Below are positions 9,755 to 18,808 of a stretch of 64,000 nucleotides of DNA, in pieces. Source of the DNA: Aliiglaciecola lipolytica (GTDB lineage Bacteria > Pseudomonadota > Gammaproteobacteria > Enterobacterales > Alteromonadaceae); contig NZ_JAHKPT010000017.1 in the NCBI RefSeq assembly GCF_018860635.1, positions 153,226 through 217,225 on the forward strand. The letters run 5' to 3'. Positions within the stretch are counted from its first letter, which is position 1. Each line of letters opens with the position of its first letter. The notes under the pieces were generated by a model. It was not told the origin of the DNA. It did not search any database and saw only the letters and a list, made by a program, of their open reading frames with translations. The position numbers were made by a program, and so were the translations under genes.

Positions 9755-10579
9755 TTATTTATATTCGACTATTTCTTGCCAATTTACCTGATGATCCCCT
9801 AAAACAACGAAGTCTGGATTATCAGTCGTATCTCGTCGGTTATAAGTAAGTGGTAGGAAGTTAGCTGAAAGTATACAGCCACCGGCTTCTTCTACAATAC
9901 ATTGTGAAGCACCGGTATCCCATTCACCAGTCACTCCAATTCGTAAAAATACGTCTGCTTTCCCCTCTGCAATAAAGCAGGCTTTAAGGGAACAACTACC
10001 TAAGGGTAGTGTTTGATATGAACGCATATCGCTCATATGGTTCATTATTCTTTCCCGCGGCTGACGTCGGCTAATGGCGATCATTACTACGTCTGTCTTA
10101 GGCTCTTCAAATTTACGTACATGGATCTGTTTATTGTTTTCTAGTGAGCAAGATTTATAAGCGCCATGTCCTTTGCTGGCGAAATACAGTGTTTCTCCAG
10201 CCGGCCAATAGATAACTCCTAACACAGGTTCATTGTCTTCAATTAACGCTATATTGACTGCAAAATCGCCACTGCGTGCTATGAATTCTTGAGTGCCGTC
10301 AATAGGATCAATTAACCAGTAGCGCTGCCAATGTTTGCGCTGTGCCAAGTCACCGTTATTGGTTTCTTCTGACATTATTGGAATGTCGGGGGTTTCTTTT
10401 AACAAAATATCCATGATAATTTCATTGGCTTTGTAATCTGCAGAAGTAACTGGAGATTCGTCTTCTTTTTCATATGCTTTGAAGTCGCCACTATCATAGA
10501 TTTTTAAAACTTCTTCGCCCGCGGTTTTAGCCGCAAATTTAGCTATTTCTAACAAATTTTTTCGAGGGTCTACAGCCAT
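9755..10579 (-). CDS. cysQ: 3'(2'),5'-bisphosphate nucleotidase CysQ
   Basis: 274 residues of the inositol-monophosphatase fold. It hydrolyses 3'-phosphoadenosine 5'-phosphate (PAP) to AMP, removing the by-product of sulfate assimilation. Metal-site motifs are visible: MSEET, WLIDPIDGTQEF (about 92-103) and GEWDTGASQCIVEEAGG near residue 220. The ATG shares one base with the nudE stop (TAATG), so the two are translationally coupled, the usual pairing in gammaproteobacteria. Confidence 0.94.
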   Translation of the reverse strand: MAVDPRKNLLEIAKFAAKTAGEEVLKIYDSGDFKAYEKEDESPVTSADYKANEIIMDILLKETPDIPIMSEETNNGDLAQRKHWQRYWLIDPIDGTQEFIARSGDFAVNIALIEDNEPVLGVIYWPAGETLYFASKGHGAYKSCSLENNKQIHVRKFEEPKTDVVMIAISRRQPRERIMNHMSDMRSYQTLPLGSCSLKACFIAEGKADVFLRIGVTGEWDTGASQCIVEEAGGCILSANFLPLTYNRRDTTDNPDFVVLGDHQVNWQEIVEYK

Positions 10580-11157
10580 TATTTTTCCCCTGATGAATTT
10601 TTTGCCAAATATTTTTGTACTAAAAATAAAGCCGCGATACAGCGAGCCTCGATAAAATCGTCACGTGCCAGTAAAGCGTCTAGCTCGTGTATAGACCATG
10701 GAATGACCTCTAAAGGTTCTGGTTCATCCCCTTCTAAACGGCATTCATATAGATCTTGAGCTAATAAAATATTCATTTTCGCATCAAAAAATGTCGGAGC
10801 CATACTGACAGTATGCACCTCTTTTAACACGTTCGCGCCATATCCAGCTTCTTCTTTTAACTCTCTATTACCAGCTTCAAGAGCTGACTCGCCAGGATCA
10901 ATTAAGCCTTTAGGGAAGCCTAATTGATAAGAGTGGGTACCAGCAGCGTACTCTCTGATAAGCAAAAGGGTTTCAGAATCGATGAAAGGGACTATCATTA
11001 CTGCACCACTGCCTGAACCAGCCATCCTTTCAAATTGACGGGTTGCGCCATTCGAAAATTCAAGATCTATGCGTTCGACACGAAATAAACCGCTTTTGGC
11101 GACGATTTCTCGTTGATGAATTTGGGGCAGTGTTTTATTCGGGTCTATTTTATTCAT
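10579..11157 (-). CDS. nudE: ADP compounds hydrolase NudE
   Basis: 192 residues. The Nudix box is complete: G-x5-E-x7-RE-x2-EE-x-G-Y, in the run GLIDPGESALEAGNRELKEE plus AGY. The family cleaves ADP-ribose, NADH and diadenosine polyphosphates. It starts at ATG 11157 and is the first gene of nudE-cysQ-yceI. It diverges from yrfG across about 100 bases that contain a perfect inverted repeat. Confidence 0.93.
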   Translation of the reverse strand: MNKIDPNKTLPQIHQREIVAKSGLFRVERIDLEFSNGATRQFERMAGSGSGAVMIVPFIDSETLLLIREYAAGTHSYQLGFPKGLIDPGESALEAGNRELKEEAGYGANVLKEVHTVSMAPTFFDAKMNILLAQDLYECRLEGDEPEPLEVIPWSIHELDALLARDDFIEARCIAALFLVQKYLAKNSSGEK

Positions 11158-11179
11158 TTACCTATCACGTTAAACTACG

Positions 11180-11203
11180 GCAGTTCCATTATTCAGGAAC
11201 TGC
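11180..11203. promoter_or_regulatory. Perfect inverted repeat between nudE and yrfG
   Basis: GCAGTTCC and GGAACTGC, 8 bp each, separated by eight bases, lie in the divergent promoter region. With no T tract and genes leaving on both sides, an operator is more likely than a terminator. The binding protein is unknown. Confidence 0.4.
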
Positions 11204-11254
11204 ACTTTATACTACATTTTGCCTTACTTTAACTCATGGATCACTGACTTGCCA

Positions 11255-11929
11255 ATGTTGCCCTGGAACCAAATTAGAACTGTTTTACTCGATATGGATG
11301 GAACCCTGCTCGACTTGCACTTCGACAACCATTTTTGGATGGAAGTTGTACCGCAAAAGATAGCACAAAAAAAAGCCATCAGTCTCGAAAAAGCAAAAGA
11401 ATATATTCACCTTGAATACCAAAAGGTGATGGGAACGATAAACTGGTATTGTCTTGATTATTGGGCGGAAAAGCTCGATATGGATATTATTGAGGCAAAA
11501 CGACAAATTAAACATTTGATCAGTATGCGTGAAGACACTTTGCCATTTCTCGACGCTTTGCATAACAGTGGCAGACAAGTTGTGCTAGTAACTAATGCGC
11601 ACCCGGGAAGCTTGTCACTAAAAATCGAGCAGACTCAATTGGATAGTCATATCGACACCTTGATTTCTACCCATGAATTTGGGGTAACAAAAGAATCTCA
11701 GCTGTTGTGGCAAAAATTACAGAAACGCTTGGGGTTTGATGTGCAAAGTACTTTGTTCGTCGATGATAGTGTACCGATTTTACATGCAGCTAAAGAATTC
11801 GGGATTGCTCACTTGTTAGCTGTTGAGAATCCAGATAGCCAAGGTGAAATCCGCAATATTGATGAGTTTACGAGTATTCAAGATTACCGATTCTTAATCG
11901 ATGATATTAACAACAACCCGATAAAATAA
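11255..11929 (+). CDS. yrfG: GMP/IMP nucleotidase YrfG (HAD family)
   Basis: 224 residues, HAD superfamily. Motif I is DMDGTLLDL with both catalytic Asp near residue 14, motif II is VTNAH, and motifs III/IV include the KES Lys and VDDS. The sequence NWYCLDYW is specific to the YrfG group, which dephosphorylates purine mononucleotides. An upstream TTG at 11219 would add 12 unrelated residues, so I use ATG 11255. No strong ribosome-binding site is visible. It is next to nudE, as in E. coli. Confidence 0.9.
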   Translation: MLPWNQIRTVLLDMDGTLLDLHFDNHFWMEVVPQKIAQKKAISLEKAKEYIHLEYQKVMGTINWYCLDYWAEKLDMDIIEAKRQIKHLISMREDTLPFLDALHNSGRQVVLVTNAHPGSLSLKIEQTQLDSHIDTLISTHEFGVTKESQLLWQKLQKRLGFDVQSTLFVDDSVPILHAAKEFGIAHLLAVENPDSQGEIRNIDEFTSIQDYRFLIDDINNNPIK

Positions 11930-11949
11930 ATCGCGAAAGGAAGGTCGAT

Positions 11950-11971
11950 AGAGGGAACTTATGCTCCCTCT
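11950..11971 (+). terminator. Probable terminator between yrfG and gspN
   Basis: AGAGGGA and TCCCTCT with an eight-base loop, followed on the plus strand by an A/T-rich run. It sits between two convergent genes and probably stops yrfG transcription. Confidence 0.6.
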
Positions 11972-11975
11972 GTTC

Positions 11976-12737
11976 CTAAAATTTTATTTTATAAAACCCT
12001 TGTTTGTCGGGACGGCCAAAGAACTGAGCGGCATCCCTAACTTGTTTGGGTAAACTATCGTCGGGTTTGAACTGACCATTTAATTTTACTTTTAATGTGC
12101 TTGGAATCCGAGCATCAGCGGTTAAATTAAATACATTGGGTGGGGTGATTTTGACTAGAATATCATCCTCAATGCAACTTAGATTTGCTTGAAAGTTACC
12201 TAAACTCAAAGGTTCACTAAGCCCTACCAAGCCTTCTAACCCCGCATTCAACCATTGGCCTTTGCCGGATAAACCAATACATTTTCCAGCATAATCTAGT
12301 TCGGTTAAAGAGACTTTAAAGCGGCCTCCTGCGTTTACTGCTATTGGTAAGGGGGCTTGGGCAATAGCCATATCTGCCGGTAAATACACAGTTAAATCGG
12401 AAGATTGAACATGGCTTGGGTCGAACATATCAATGCTAACGATGCCTTGTAATGAGACTTTGTCACTTGAGCGTAAATCCCCGCCATCTATGTCTAGCGT
12501 CATTTGGCCAAATAACAAATCCCAAAATGACACCTGCCAGCTAACATCTTCAATGGTAATGTTATTAACACTGATAATACTAGCTGAGGCATTCCATATC
12601 GTTCCTTGCACACCTTCAATGCTCAGATCATTGGATTGGTTAGCGCGGTAAATAACTTGGCTAGCGGGTAACTTAATAATGAGTAAAATCAAAAAGGCTA
12701 AAATGCCTAGAAGACTCCACTTAACAACTTGCTTCAT
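11976..12737 (-). CDS. gspN: Type II secretion protein N (GspN)
   Basis: 253 residues. There is one N-terminal membrane anchor (about 8-25, LLGILAFLILLIIKLPAS) and a periplasmic domain. GspN is an accessory component of the type II secretion system (T2SS), present in only some systems. It is recognised by the GspN fold, including a mid-region GGRFKVSLTEL and Cys residues at CIGLSGKG and LSCIED that could form a disulfide. The start ATG overlaps the gspM stop by 4 bases. It is the last gene of the operon. Confidence 0.88.
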   Translation of the reverse strand: MKQVVKWSLLGILAFLILLIIKLPASQVIYRANQSNDLSIEGVQGTIWNASASIISVNNITIEDVSWQVSFWDLLFGQMTLDIDGGDLRSSDKVSLQGIVSIDMFDPSHVQSSDLTVYLPADMAIAQAPLPIAVNAGGRFKVSLTELDYAGKCIGLSGKGQWLNAGLEGLVGLSEPLSLGNFQANLSCIEDDILVKITPPNVFNLTADARIPSTLKVKLNGQFKPDDSLPKQVRDAAQFFGRPDKQGFYKIKF

Positions 12738-13213
12738 GATTTTCCTAACTGCAAACTTCTGACTTTTACCATTCCTGACACGTTGGCTTCCGCTAAATCA
12801 ACATTGATGATGCGGATCCCAAGATTTTCCATACTTTGTAACCAACTCACCACATCGTTAAAGGGGGCTTGGTCTACCCATACCTTTAACTCTTCGCCTT
12901 GAGGCTGCATTCTAGAAATTGCTATTTTCACCCGCCCAGCAGTTTGATTGACTGCTTGGGGTAACGAGCCTGAAAACACAGATGCATTACCATTTCCGCT
13001 GCGCATTTGGATTGCACGATTTGCATTTTGCTTAAACCATATTAGGTCAGCTTGTTTAGTCGCGACTAACTTGCTTTGAGTTTGCAAAGAATTGTCAATA
13101 GGGGCCCACACCAAGTAGTAAAATAGGGCGATTATTAATAACAAACCCGACACTACGACTAAAATTCTTTCGCGCTCTGATAGCTGATTAAATTTATCCA
13201 ACAAATCTTTCAT
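12734..13213 (-). CDS. gspM: Type II secretion protein M (GspM)
   Basis: 159 residues. A short cytoplasmic N-terminus precedes one membrane segment (about 19-37, LVVVSGLLLIIALFYYLVW) and a ferredoxin-like periplasmic domain. GspM pairs with GspL in the inner-membrane platform. There is one base between the gspL stop and this start. Confidence 0.92.
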   Translation of the reverse strand: MKDLLDKFNQLSERERILVVVSGLLLIIALFYYLVWAPIDNSLQTQSKLVATKQADLIWFKQNANRAIQMRSGNGNASVFSGSLPQAVNQTAGRVKIAISRMQPQGEELKVWVDQAPFNDVVSWLQSMENLGIRIINVDLAEANVSGMVKVRSLQLGKS

Positions 13214-13214
13214 A

Positions 13215-14408
13215 TCAGCTCCTTATCGATAACGAACCAATCACTTGGTTGTCTTTGTTGTTAATTGCACCTTGTTGTACCTCAAAGCCTTTTTCTTGGG
13301 CTAAACGTTTAAATCGTTCCAATGCTTCGAAGTTTGCCGCAACGGCCTGTAGTCGCAATTCTGAACGCGCACTATCAAAACGTATAGTTTGTGGTTTAAC
13401 GTCGCTATTTTGAAAGGCTTCGGTGAGTTGTGACATCATTGCTAGCATTGATGTTTGTCCGCCCCCGTTGGCTAATTTAGCCAGTTCTCTTTCCATCGCT
13501 AAACGGATTCTTGTGGGTTTTGGTTGATTAGGAAAGGCTTTGGCAAATTGCTCGTGCATTTGCTTAGTTAGATCCGCACCTTGTTGTTTAAGTTGATTAA
13601 CTTGCACGCCTTTATCAACCAATGTAACCACAAGGGCGAGAATAGCTAAAACCGCTGCAACTCGCCATTGACGCCACTGACTACGACTTTGTTGTTTAGC
13701 TTTAAACTCGCCTTGTAACAGATTAAATGTGGTTTTTAAGGCACCTGTTGCAAGCAATTGCATGGGTAAGTCTAACTGCTGTTCGATTTGTTCAACGTTG
13801 GCTAAGTTAGAAATATCTAAGTCACTGTGATTCGCTACTTTTAGCGGTGTTGTTTGCTGTTTTGCAAAATGCTCAGTGGCTTGCAATAACCAAGTTGCAT
13901 CACCTTGCAGACCTTGCCATTGATCTTGACGAATAATAGCTTGCTGTCCAAGGGTTACTAAGCTCCACGCATCTTCAATGTAGGGAAGGGCAAGTATATC
14001 GGGGAGCATTTTATTGCAGTACAAACCGGCTTGTTTGATAACCTCTAGCCAGTTTGCCATCTTATCTCTGCTAACTACTGCAACCGCTTGCATGTTGCCA
14101 TTTTTTTCCCCTAAGGCAAAAAACTGTTCGCTAATATCCATGCTTAAATCTTCCTCAAGCATGTATGGTATCGCCGTTAGCGCTTTTCGCGATGCCTTCG
14201 CTGGCATGGCGACCCATTTCAACAAAAAGTCACAACCTGGGACTAAGGCGGTAATAGGACGTTTGCCTGCACGTTCAGATAAAGAATTAAGCTGTTCCGC
14301 ATTATCTAGTACGCCAGAGGCAATAATTTCCTGCTCTTGACCAGACCATACTAACCAATTGACTGGGTCACTAGTGGTTGAGCCTAGGCGGATAACCAGA
14401 TGTTCCAT
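13215..14408 (-). CDS. gspL: Type II secretion protein L (GspL)
   Basis: 397 residues. An actin-like cytoplasmic domain (about 1-240) binds the ATPase GspE. A single membrane segment (about 248-265, WRVAAVLAILALVVTLVDKG) and a periplasmic domain that dimerises and contacts GspM follow. The start ATG overlaps the gspK stop by one base, with GGAGG inside the end of gspK, so translation is coupled. Confidence 0.92.
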   Translation of the reverse strand: MEHLVIRLGSTTSDPVNWLVWSGQEQEIIASGVLDNAEQLNSLSERAGKRPITALVPGCDFLLKWVAMPAKASRKALTAIPYMLEEDLSMDISEQFFALGEKNGNMQAVAVVSRDKMANWLEVIKQAGLYCNKMLPDILALPYIEDAWSLVTLGQQAIIRQDQWQGLQGDATWLLQATEHFAKQQTTPLKVANHSDLDISNLANVEQIEQQLDLPMQLLATGALKTTFNLLQGEFKAKQQSRSQWRQWRVAAVLAILALVVTLVDKGVQVNQLKQQGADLTKQMHEQFAKAFPNQPKPTRIRLAMERELAKLANGGGQTSMLAMMSQLTEAFQNSDVKPQTIRFDSARSELRLQAVAANFEALERFKRLAQEKGFEVQQGAINNKDNQVIGSLSIRS

Positions 14409-15490
14409 TAAAGTACTCCTCCAAATTCTCGTCGTATGACAATCACTTGGTCGTTATTTTCTACTTTCAGTAGGGAAGACATAGCAAATGTGGCGTTATT
14501 GTAACGGGTCTTGGTATGTAATAGAAAGTATTCTGTTTTTACATCAAACCAACGTTGTTGTTGTTCGGTTAATGTGTGATTGGTAAACAGTGTTTCCGCT
14601 AAGAAATCCTGTACATTTTGGTAGCCATCAGGTGCACGATTACTGATGAGGCTTTGAATTTCCGATACTGGTGCACCTGTTAATGCTGCTAATACAGGAG
14701 CTTGGTCTTCTTTTACAGTATTCACATTAATTTTCATTTCTGACACATTTGGAATAACACAGACCATCGGCAGCAGGTCATTAATCCATTGGGCTTTAAC
14801 GCCGTTAACTAGACGTATTTCAGACTTACTGACCATTAAGTTGTTTGCGGCTAAGTAAGGGTTTACTAACGCGGCATAGTCGGCATCTTCGGCCCCGCTT
14901 TGTGACATGTTGTCATCTTGGTCCAGCCAATCAATTAACGAGTCTCTGACAACTTCAATTGAATAGTTATCTAACTCTGGCACAACGTTGGTCAATAAGC
15001 GTTCAAACGCTAGGGCCTCTTCAGGGACGGAATTGATATCACCGCTGCTATTTCCACGTAGCGCCTTTTTAACCTCGCTGTCGCCGTTAGTGTTATCGCC
15101 ATCATTGCCATTTTGACTGCTACCTTGTTGTACTCGATTTACCGAGTCGATGGCATTGAGATTTAGGCAGGTTTGCATATCGGTCAACTGAGCTTGAATA
15201 CCGCCACCTTCTAAAGGAAAGGTAAATTGTTCAGACCAGCCAGCTTCTAATGAAATCACATCAGGATTTGACTCTAATAGTTCACCGATGGATTTAATCG
15301 CAAATTGCTCAGCCCCCATTGCATACCAAAATGCTTGATTGTTATCTTTAATGTTGGTTGCGCGAGTCACTTGAAGTTGCAATCTTGACCCCATTTCAGT
15401 GGCAATAATCGCAACCAGCGCGACAATCATCAAAACAATGATTAAAGCGACCCCCTGCTGCTTTGAATAATTTGCCAAGCTAGTATTCAC
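14408..15490 (-). CDS. gspK: Type II secretion minor pseudopilin GspK
   Basis: 360 residues, larger than the other pseudopilins, as expected. The prepilin peptidase site is G-VALIIVLMIVALV after a 12-residue leader. The usual Glu at +5 is absent, which is normal for GspK because it caps the pseudopilus. A GTG start at 15490 overlaps the gspJ stop (GTGA). A low-complexity Asn/Gly/Asp stretch (about 120-140) is an inserted loop. Confidence 0.92.
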   Translation of the reverse strand: MNTSLANYSKQQGVALIIVLMIVALVAIIATEMGSRLQLQVTRATNIKDNNQAFWYAMGAEQFAIKSIGELLESNPDVISLEAGWSEQFTFPLEGGGIQAQLTDMQTCLNLNAIDSVNRVQQGSSQNGNDGDNTNGDSEVKKALRGNSSGDINSVPEEALAFERLLTNVVPELDNYSIEVVRDSLIDWLDQDDNMSQSGAEDADYAALVNPYLAANNLMVSKSEIRLVNGVKAQWINDLLPMVCVIPNVSEMKINVNTVKEDQAPVLAALTGAPVSEIQSLISNRAPDGYQNVQDFLAETLFTNHTLTEQQQRWFDVKTEYFLLHTKTRYNNATFAMSSLLKVENNDQVIVIRREFGGVL

Positions 15491-16116
15491 GAATCTGCGC
15501 TGCTCATTAAAAACTTACGCTCAATGACGCCGAATTCTTGACTGGTGATGGTAATCTTCACGGCTACTGGCAGGGTATCTTGAGCATAAGAATCATCCCA
15601 GCTTTGTGAGTCGGCAGAATCTTCGCCAGAGTTTAATAAAAAATGTACTTGAAAATCATCTACCTTAGTTAATAAAACCCGTACTTTGGGTTCATAACCA
15701 ACTACATTATCAACGTAATTACCGTACAAACGCTCTAACCTACCTTCTTGCATACGGTAGCCAACACTTTGTAAGGTGCTGCGTTGTAACATTAGTTGCG
15801 GGTTTTGCCATCCAGCTCGCACAAAGGCAAAACCATCAGCTTCGCTTTCTAAGAAGTTCTTTTCTGCGTGCATAACTTGCGTGTTCTCTTCACCGTCTAG
15901 GCGCACTGCTCTGGGCACCGCTTGAAGCATATCTCGTTCAATGGTGAGCATCGCTCTTTGCAAAGTTTGTAGTTTTTCGAAACGATTTTCAGATAATTCA
16001 TCACTGTCGATAACGGCGGTCATTACGCTGGTGGAAGCGATACCGATAAGAGTGAAGATTGCCACAGCAATCATAATTTCAATCAGTGTGAAGCCGCGTT
16101 GCTTTTGACCAATCAT
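15487..16116 (-). CDS. gspJ: Type II secretion minor pseudopilin GspJ
   Basis: 209 residues. Prepilin signal MIGQKQRG-FTLIEIMIAVAI with Glu at +5, then a globular periplasmic domain. It forms the pseudopilus tip complex with GspI and GspK. It starts at an ATGA overlap with gspI. Confidence 0.93.
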   Translation of the reverse strand: MIGQKQRGFTLIEIMIAVAIFTLIGIASTSVMTAVIDSDELSENRFEKLQTLQRAMLTIERDMLQAVPRAVRLDGEENTQVMHAEKNFLESEADGFAFVRAGWQNPQLMLQRSTLQSVGYRMQEGRLERLYGNYVDNVVGYEPKVRVLLTKVDDFQVHFLLNSGEDSADSQSWDDSYAQDTLPVAVKITITSQEFGVIERKFLMSSADS

Positions 16117-16502
16117 CTTATTGTGCTCTTGGGTTTAGCCATATAGGAGGTCACACTGGTTATCGTGCGGTCGAAATTTTCGTCGGTCCCCACTACGATT
16201 TCAATCCCGATCAAAGATTCATCCGGGGTGGACAATAATTTTTGTTGCCAGTACCAAGTAGTACCAGCCATCTTTTCTTCGCCCTTCAAATTGTCTTTTA
16301 GGGGCCAGCTATTTTCGATGTTGATTTGGGTAAGGCGATTATTGGCTACCCAAGTGGCAAAGGTAATATTTTCGATTTGGCTGACACCGTTTAAATGGTC
16401 AGTGGCCGATTTCATGATAGCGGTGCCGGTTATCGCAAAGATCAGTAGCGCCAGCATGACTTCTAACAAGGTGAAACCTTTGTTGTGAGTGTTAGTGTTC
16501 AT
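16113..16502 (-). CDS. gspI: Type II secretion minor pseudopilin GspI
   Basis: 129 residues. Prepilin signal ending KG-FTLLEVMLALLIF, then a short GspI domain with the typical TWVANNRLTQI. It nucleates the tip complex. It overlaps the gspH stop by four bases (ATGA). Confidence 0.93.
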   Translation of the reverse strand: MNTNTHNKGFTLLEVMLALLIFAITGTAIMKSATDHLNGVSQIENITFATWVANNRLTQINIENSWPLKDNLKGEEKMAGTTWYWQQKLLSTPDESLIGIEIVVGTDENFDRTITSVTSYMAKPKSTIR

Positions 16503-17125
16503 AAGTCACTATCCAAAGGACCCAACCTTTCAAGGGGCACACTATCAATGGCATTCAGCTTAAAATACACGGGATCATCATTAGAAAAATCAGGCTCATA
16601 CATCATAGTTAAACTAAATGGTGTCACGTCACCACTGGATAACAACATGATTTGTGGTGGCGGTAGTTTTTTCTCTTCTTCTTCACTGCCAATGTCAACG
16701 CGGTCCTCATCAAAGGATAAAGATTCATCGAATATACCGTCGCTAAACAAATTGTCTTCTTCAATCCAAGGTAATTCGTCGAGCTCTAACGCCAAAGAGT
16801 AGGGTTCTGGTAATTGATAACGACCGAACGCTTGTTGGCCTTCCAGTAGTTGCCAATTTTGTTCTTCATCTAACTGCATAAATATATATTCAGCGGTTTC
16901 AGGTTCAATACGAATACCTAACTCTTGCTGGTTTAACACCGCAAAATCAGATGCCATATCCACTACTATCTGGAATCGTTTCGCTTGTTTTTCTAATTCT
17001 TCAGAAGGGGTCGGTGAGAAGTTATTAAATGAAATTACACTTATAACAATTCCCATAATTGCTAGCACCGCCATGATCTCGATGAGAGTAAATCCTGAAT
17101 GGTACTTTAATGACCGTGCTCGCAT
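16499..17125 (-). CDS. gspH: Type II secretion minor pseudopilin GspH
   Basis: 208 residues from ATG 17125 (MRARSLKYHSG-FTLIEIMAVL). A TTG three codons earlier is possible but not needed for the leader. The mature domain is longer than usual and has an acidic insert of about 40 residues (about 125-165, rich in Asp, Glu and Ser). GspH adds to the growing pseudopilus below the tip complex. Confidence 0.9.
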   Translation of the reverse strand: MRARSLKYHSGFTLIEIMAVLAIMGIVISVISFNNFSPTPSEELEKQAKRFQIVVDMASDFAVLNQQELGIRIEPETAEYIFMQLDEEQNWQLLEGQQAFGRYQLPEPYSLALELDELPWIEEDNLFSDGIFDESLSFDEDRVDIGSEEEEKKLPPPQIMLLSSGDVTPFSLTMMYEPDFSNDDPVYFKLNAIDSVPLERLGPLDSDL

Positions 17126-17142
17126 TATGGGCAACTCAATGT

Positions 17143-17583
17143 TTAGTTTAGGTAATCGCCAAGATTCCAGTTACCAATATCGTCTTCCGTTCCTGGTTCA
17201 CCATCTGGGCCATTAGAAAAAATATCTATCACGCCTATTTCACCTGGGCTAACCAATTGATAAGGATTGTCCCAAGGGTCATTAGGCAAACGATTAATAT
17301 AGCCGCCGGTTGGGTAATTGCGTGGAATAGGGTCTATTGTCGGTTCGTTAACCAAAGAATCTAACCCTTGCTCGGTGGTTGGGAAACGGTTGTTACTTAA
17401 CTTGTAGCGGGTCAATGCACTTTCCAATGATTGAATATCAATAGCAGCAGCTTTTCGCTGAGCTTCTTCTTGGTTACCGAGTATTTGCGGTGCCACTAGG
17501 CCCGCCATGATACCAATAATCAATAACACCACCATTACCTCTATTAAGGTAAAACCAGCTTGTCGAGGATTGTTAATTTTCAT
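17143..17583 (-). CDS. gspG: Type II secretion major pseudopilin GspG
   Basis: 146 residues. Signal QAG-FTLIEVMVVLLIIGIM with Glu at +5. The C-terminal calcium-binding loop GPDGEPGTEDDIGNW is intact. GspG is the main subunit of the pseudopilus that drives substrates through the GspD secretin. The ATG overlaps the gspF stop. Confidence 0.96.
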   Translation of the reverse strand: MKINNPRQAGFTLIEVMVVLLIIGIMAGLVAPQILGNQEEAQRKAAAIDIQSLESALTRYKLSNNRFPTTEQGLDSLVNEPTIDPIPRNYPTGGYINRLPNDPWDNPYQLVSPGEIGVIDIFSNGPDGEPGTEDDIGNWNLGDYLN

Positions 17584-18806
17584 TACATATTCACCATATT
17601 ATTAAGCGCTAAAATTGGTTGTAGAATTGCCAGTACGATAAACAAAACAATTGCTGCCATACTAACAATCAAAATTGGTTCAAAAACTTTTAATGAGACA
17701 CCAACTAGGGCTTCGAATTCCCTATCTTGGTTGTCTGCTGCTCGTTTTAACATTTGCTGAAGCTCACCGCTTCTTTCACCCGATGCAATCATATGCATCA
17801 TCATAGGCGGAAACATTTTGGTCTTTTCTAAGGCTCCACGCAGACTAGAGCCCTCTTTCACTTTAATTGCCGCATCGGCTACAGCTTCTCTAATGTGCAA
17901 ATTTTCAAGTACATCACCGGCTATGCGCATCGCCTCTAACAACGGCACTGCACTCGCGGTTAGTATACTTAATGTGCTGGCGAAACGCGCCGTATTCAAG
18001 CCCTTGGATACTTTACCAATCAAAGGTAATTCCAAAATAAACTTGTGATAACGTTTTTTCATAAGCGGTTGTTTGAGAATTCTGCGAATCAAGATTATCA
18101 ATATAACAATTAACACTATTGCAATCAGACCGTAGCTTTGTAACCAAGTGCTTACAGAGATTAAGATGCTGGTAATTGCAGGAAGTTCCTGACCCATGTT
18201 GTCGAATTGTCCTACAATTTTAGGCACTACTACGGTCAACAGTAAGAAAATAATACCAAATGCAAAAAATAGCATGATGGCAGGGTAAACCAGTGCTTGG
18301 GTAATTTGGCTGCGAGTGCGTTGACTTTTTTCTGTGTAATCGGCCAGTCGATTAAGTACTGTGTCTAAATGCCCTGACTTTTCACCTGCTGCAACCATTG
18401 CTCGAAATAGCTCATCGAATACTTGCGGAAACTCTCCCATTGCATCGGCAAGAGAATGACCTTCTACTACCTTACTGCGAACGGCCATCATCATATTTTT
18501 ATGACGGGGCTTTTCACATTGTTCTGCTACCGCTAAAAGTGCTTCCTCGATTGGCAAAGCAGATTCAACCAAGGTGGCAATTTGCCGTGTTAAAAGGGCT
18601 AAATCGCTGGCGGATATGCCGCGCGTGAACAAGGTGAATCGATTTTTGTTGTCGCGCTGTTGCTGTTCCGTTACCTGCTCAACTTCTAGCGGAATAAGCT
18701 CTAATTCTCGCAACTGTTGTCGAATATGCCGAGCGTTATCGCCTTCTAAAACACCACTTTTATTGCGACCAGATTGGGTAATCGCTTTGTAAGCATAAGC
18801 GGCCAC
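17583..18806 (-). CDS. gspF: Type II secretion inner-membrane protein GspF
   Basis: 407 residues with two T2SSF cytoplasmic domains (about 70-195 and 275-395) and three membrane segments (about 170-190, 222-240 and 375-400). GspF is the polytopic platform protein that couples GspE to the pseudopilus. GTG start (VAAYAYKAITQSGRNKSG) with GGAGG seven bases upstream; this N-terminus is typical of GspF. Confidence 0.95.
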   Translation of the reverse strand: MAAYAYKAITQSGRNKSGVLEGDNARHIRQQLRELELIPLEVEQVTEQQQRDNKNRFTLFTRGISASDLALLTRQIATLVESALPIEEALLAVAEQCEKPRHKNMMMAVRSKVVEGHSLADAMGEFPQVFDELFRAMVAAGEKSGHLDTVLNRLADYTEKSQRTRSQITQALVYPAIMLFFAFGIIFLLLTVVVPKIVGQFDNMGQELPAITSILISVSTWLQSYGLIAIVLIVILIILIRRILKQPLMKKRYHKFILELPLIGKVSKGLNTARFASTLSILTASAVPLLEAMRIAGDVLENLHIREAVADAAIKVKEGSSLRGALEKTKMFPPMMMHMIASGERSGELQQMLKRAADNQDREFEALVGVSLKVFEPILIVSMAAIVLFIVLAILQPILALNNMVNM

Positions 18807-18808
18807 GG

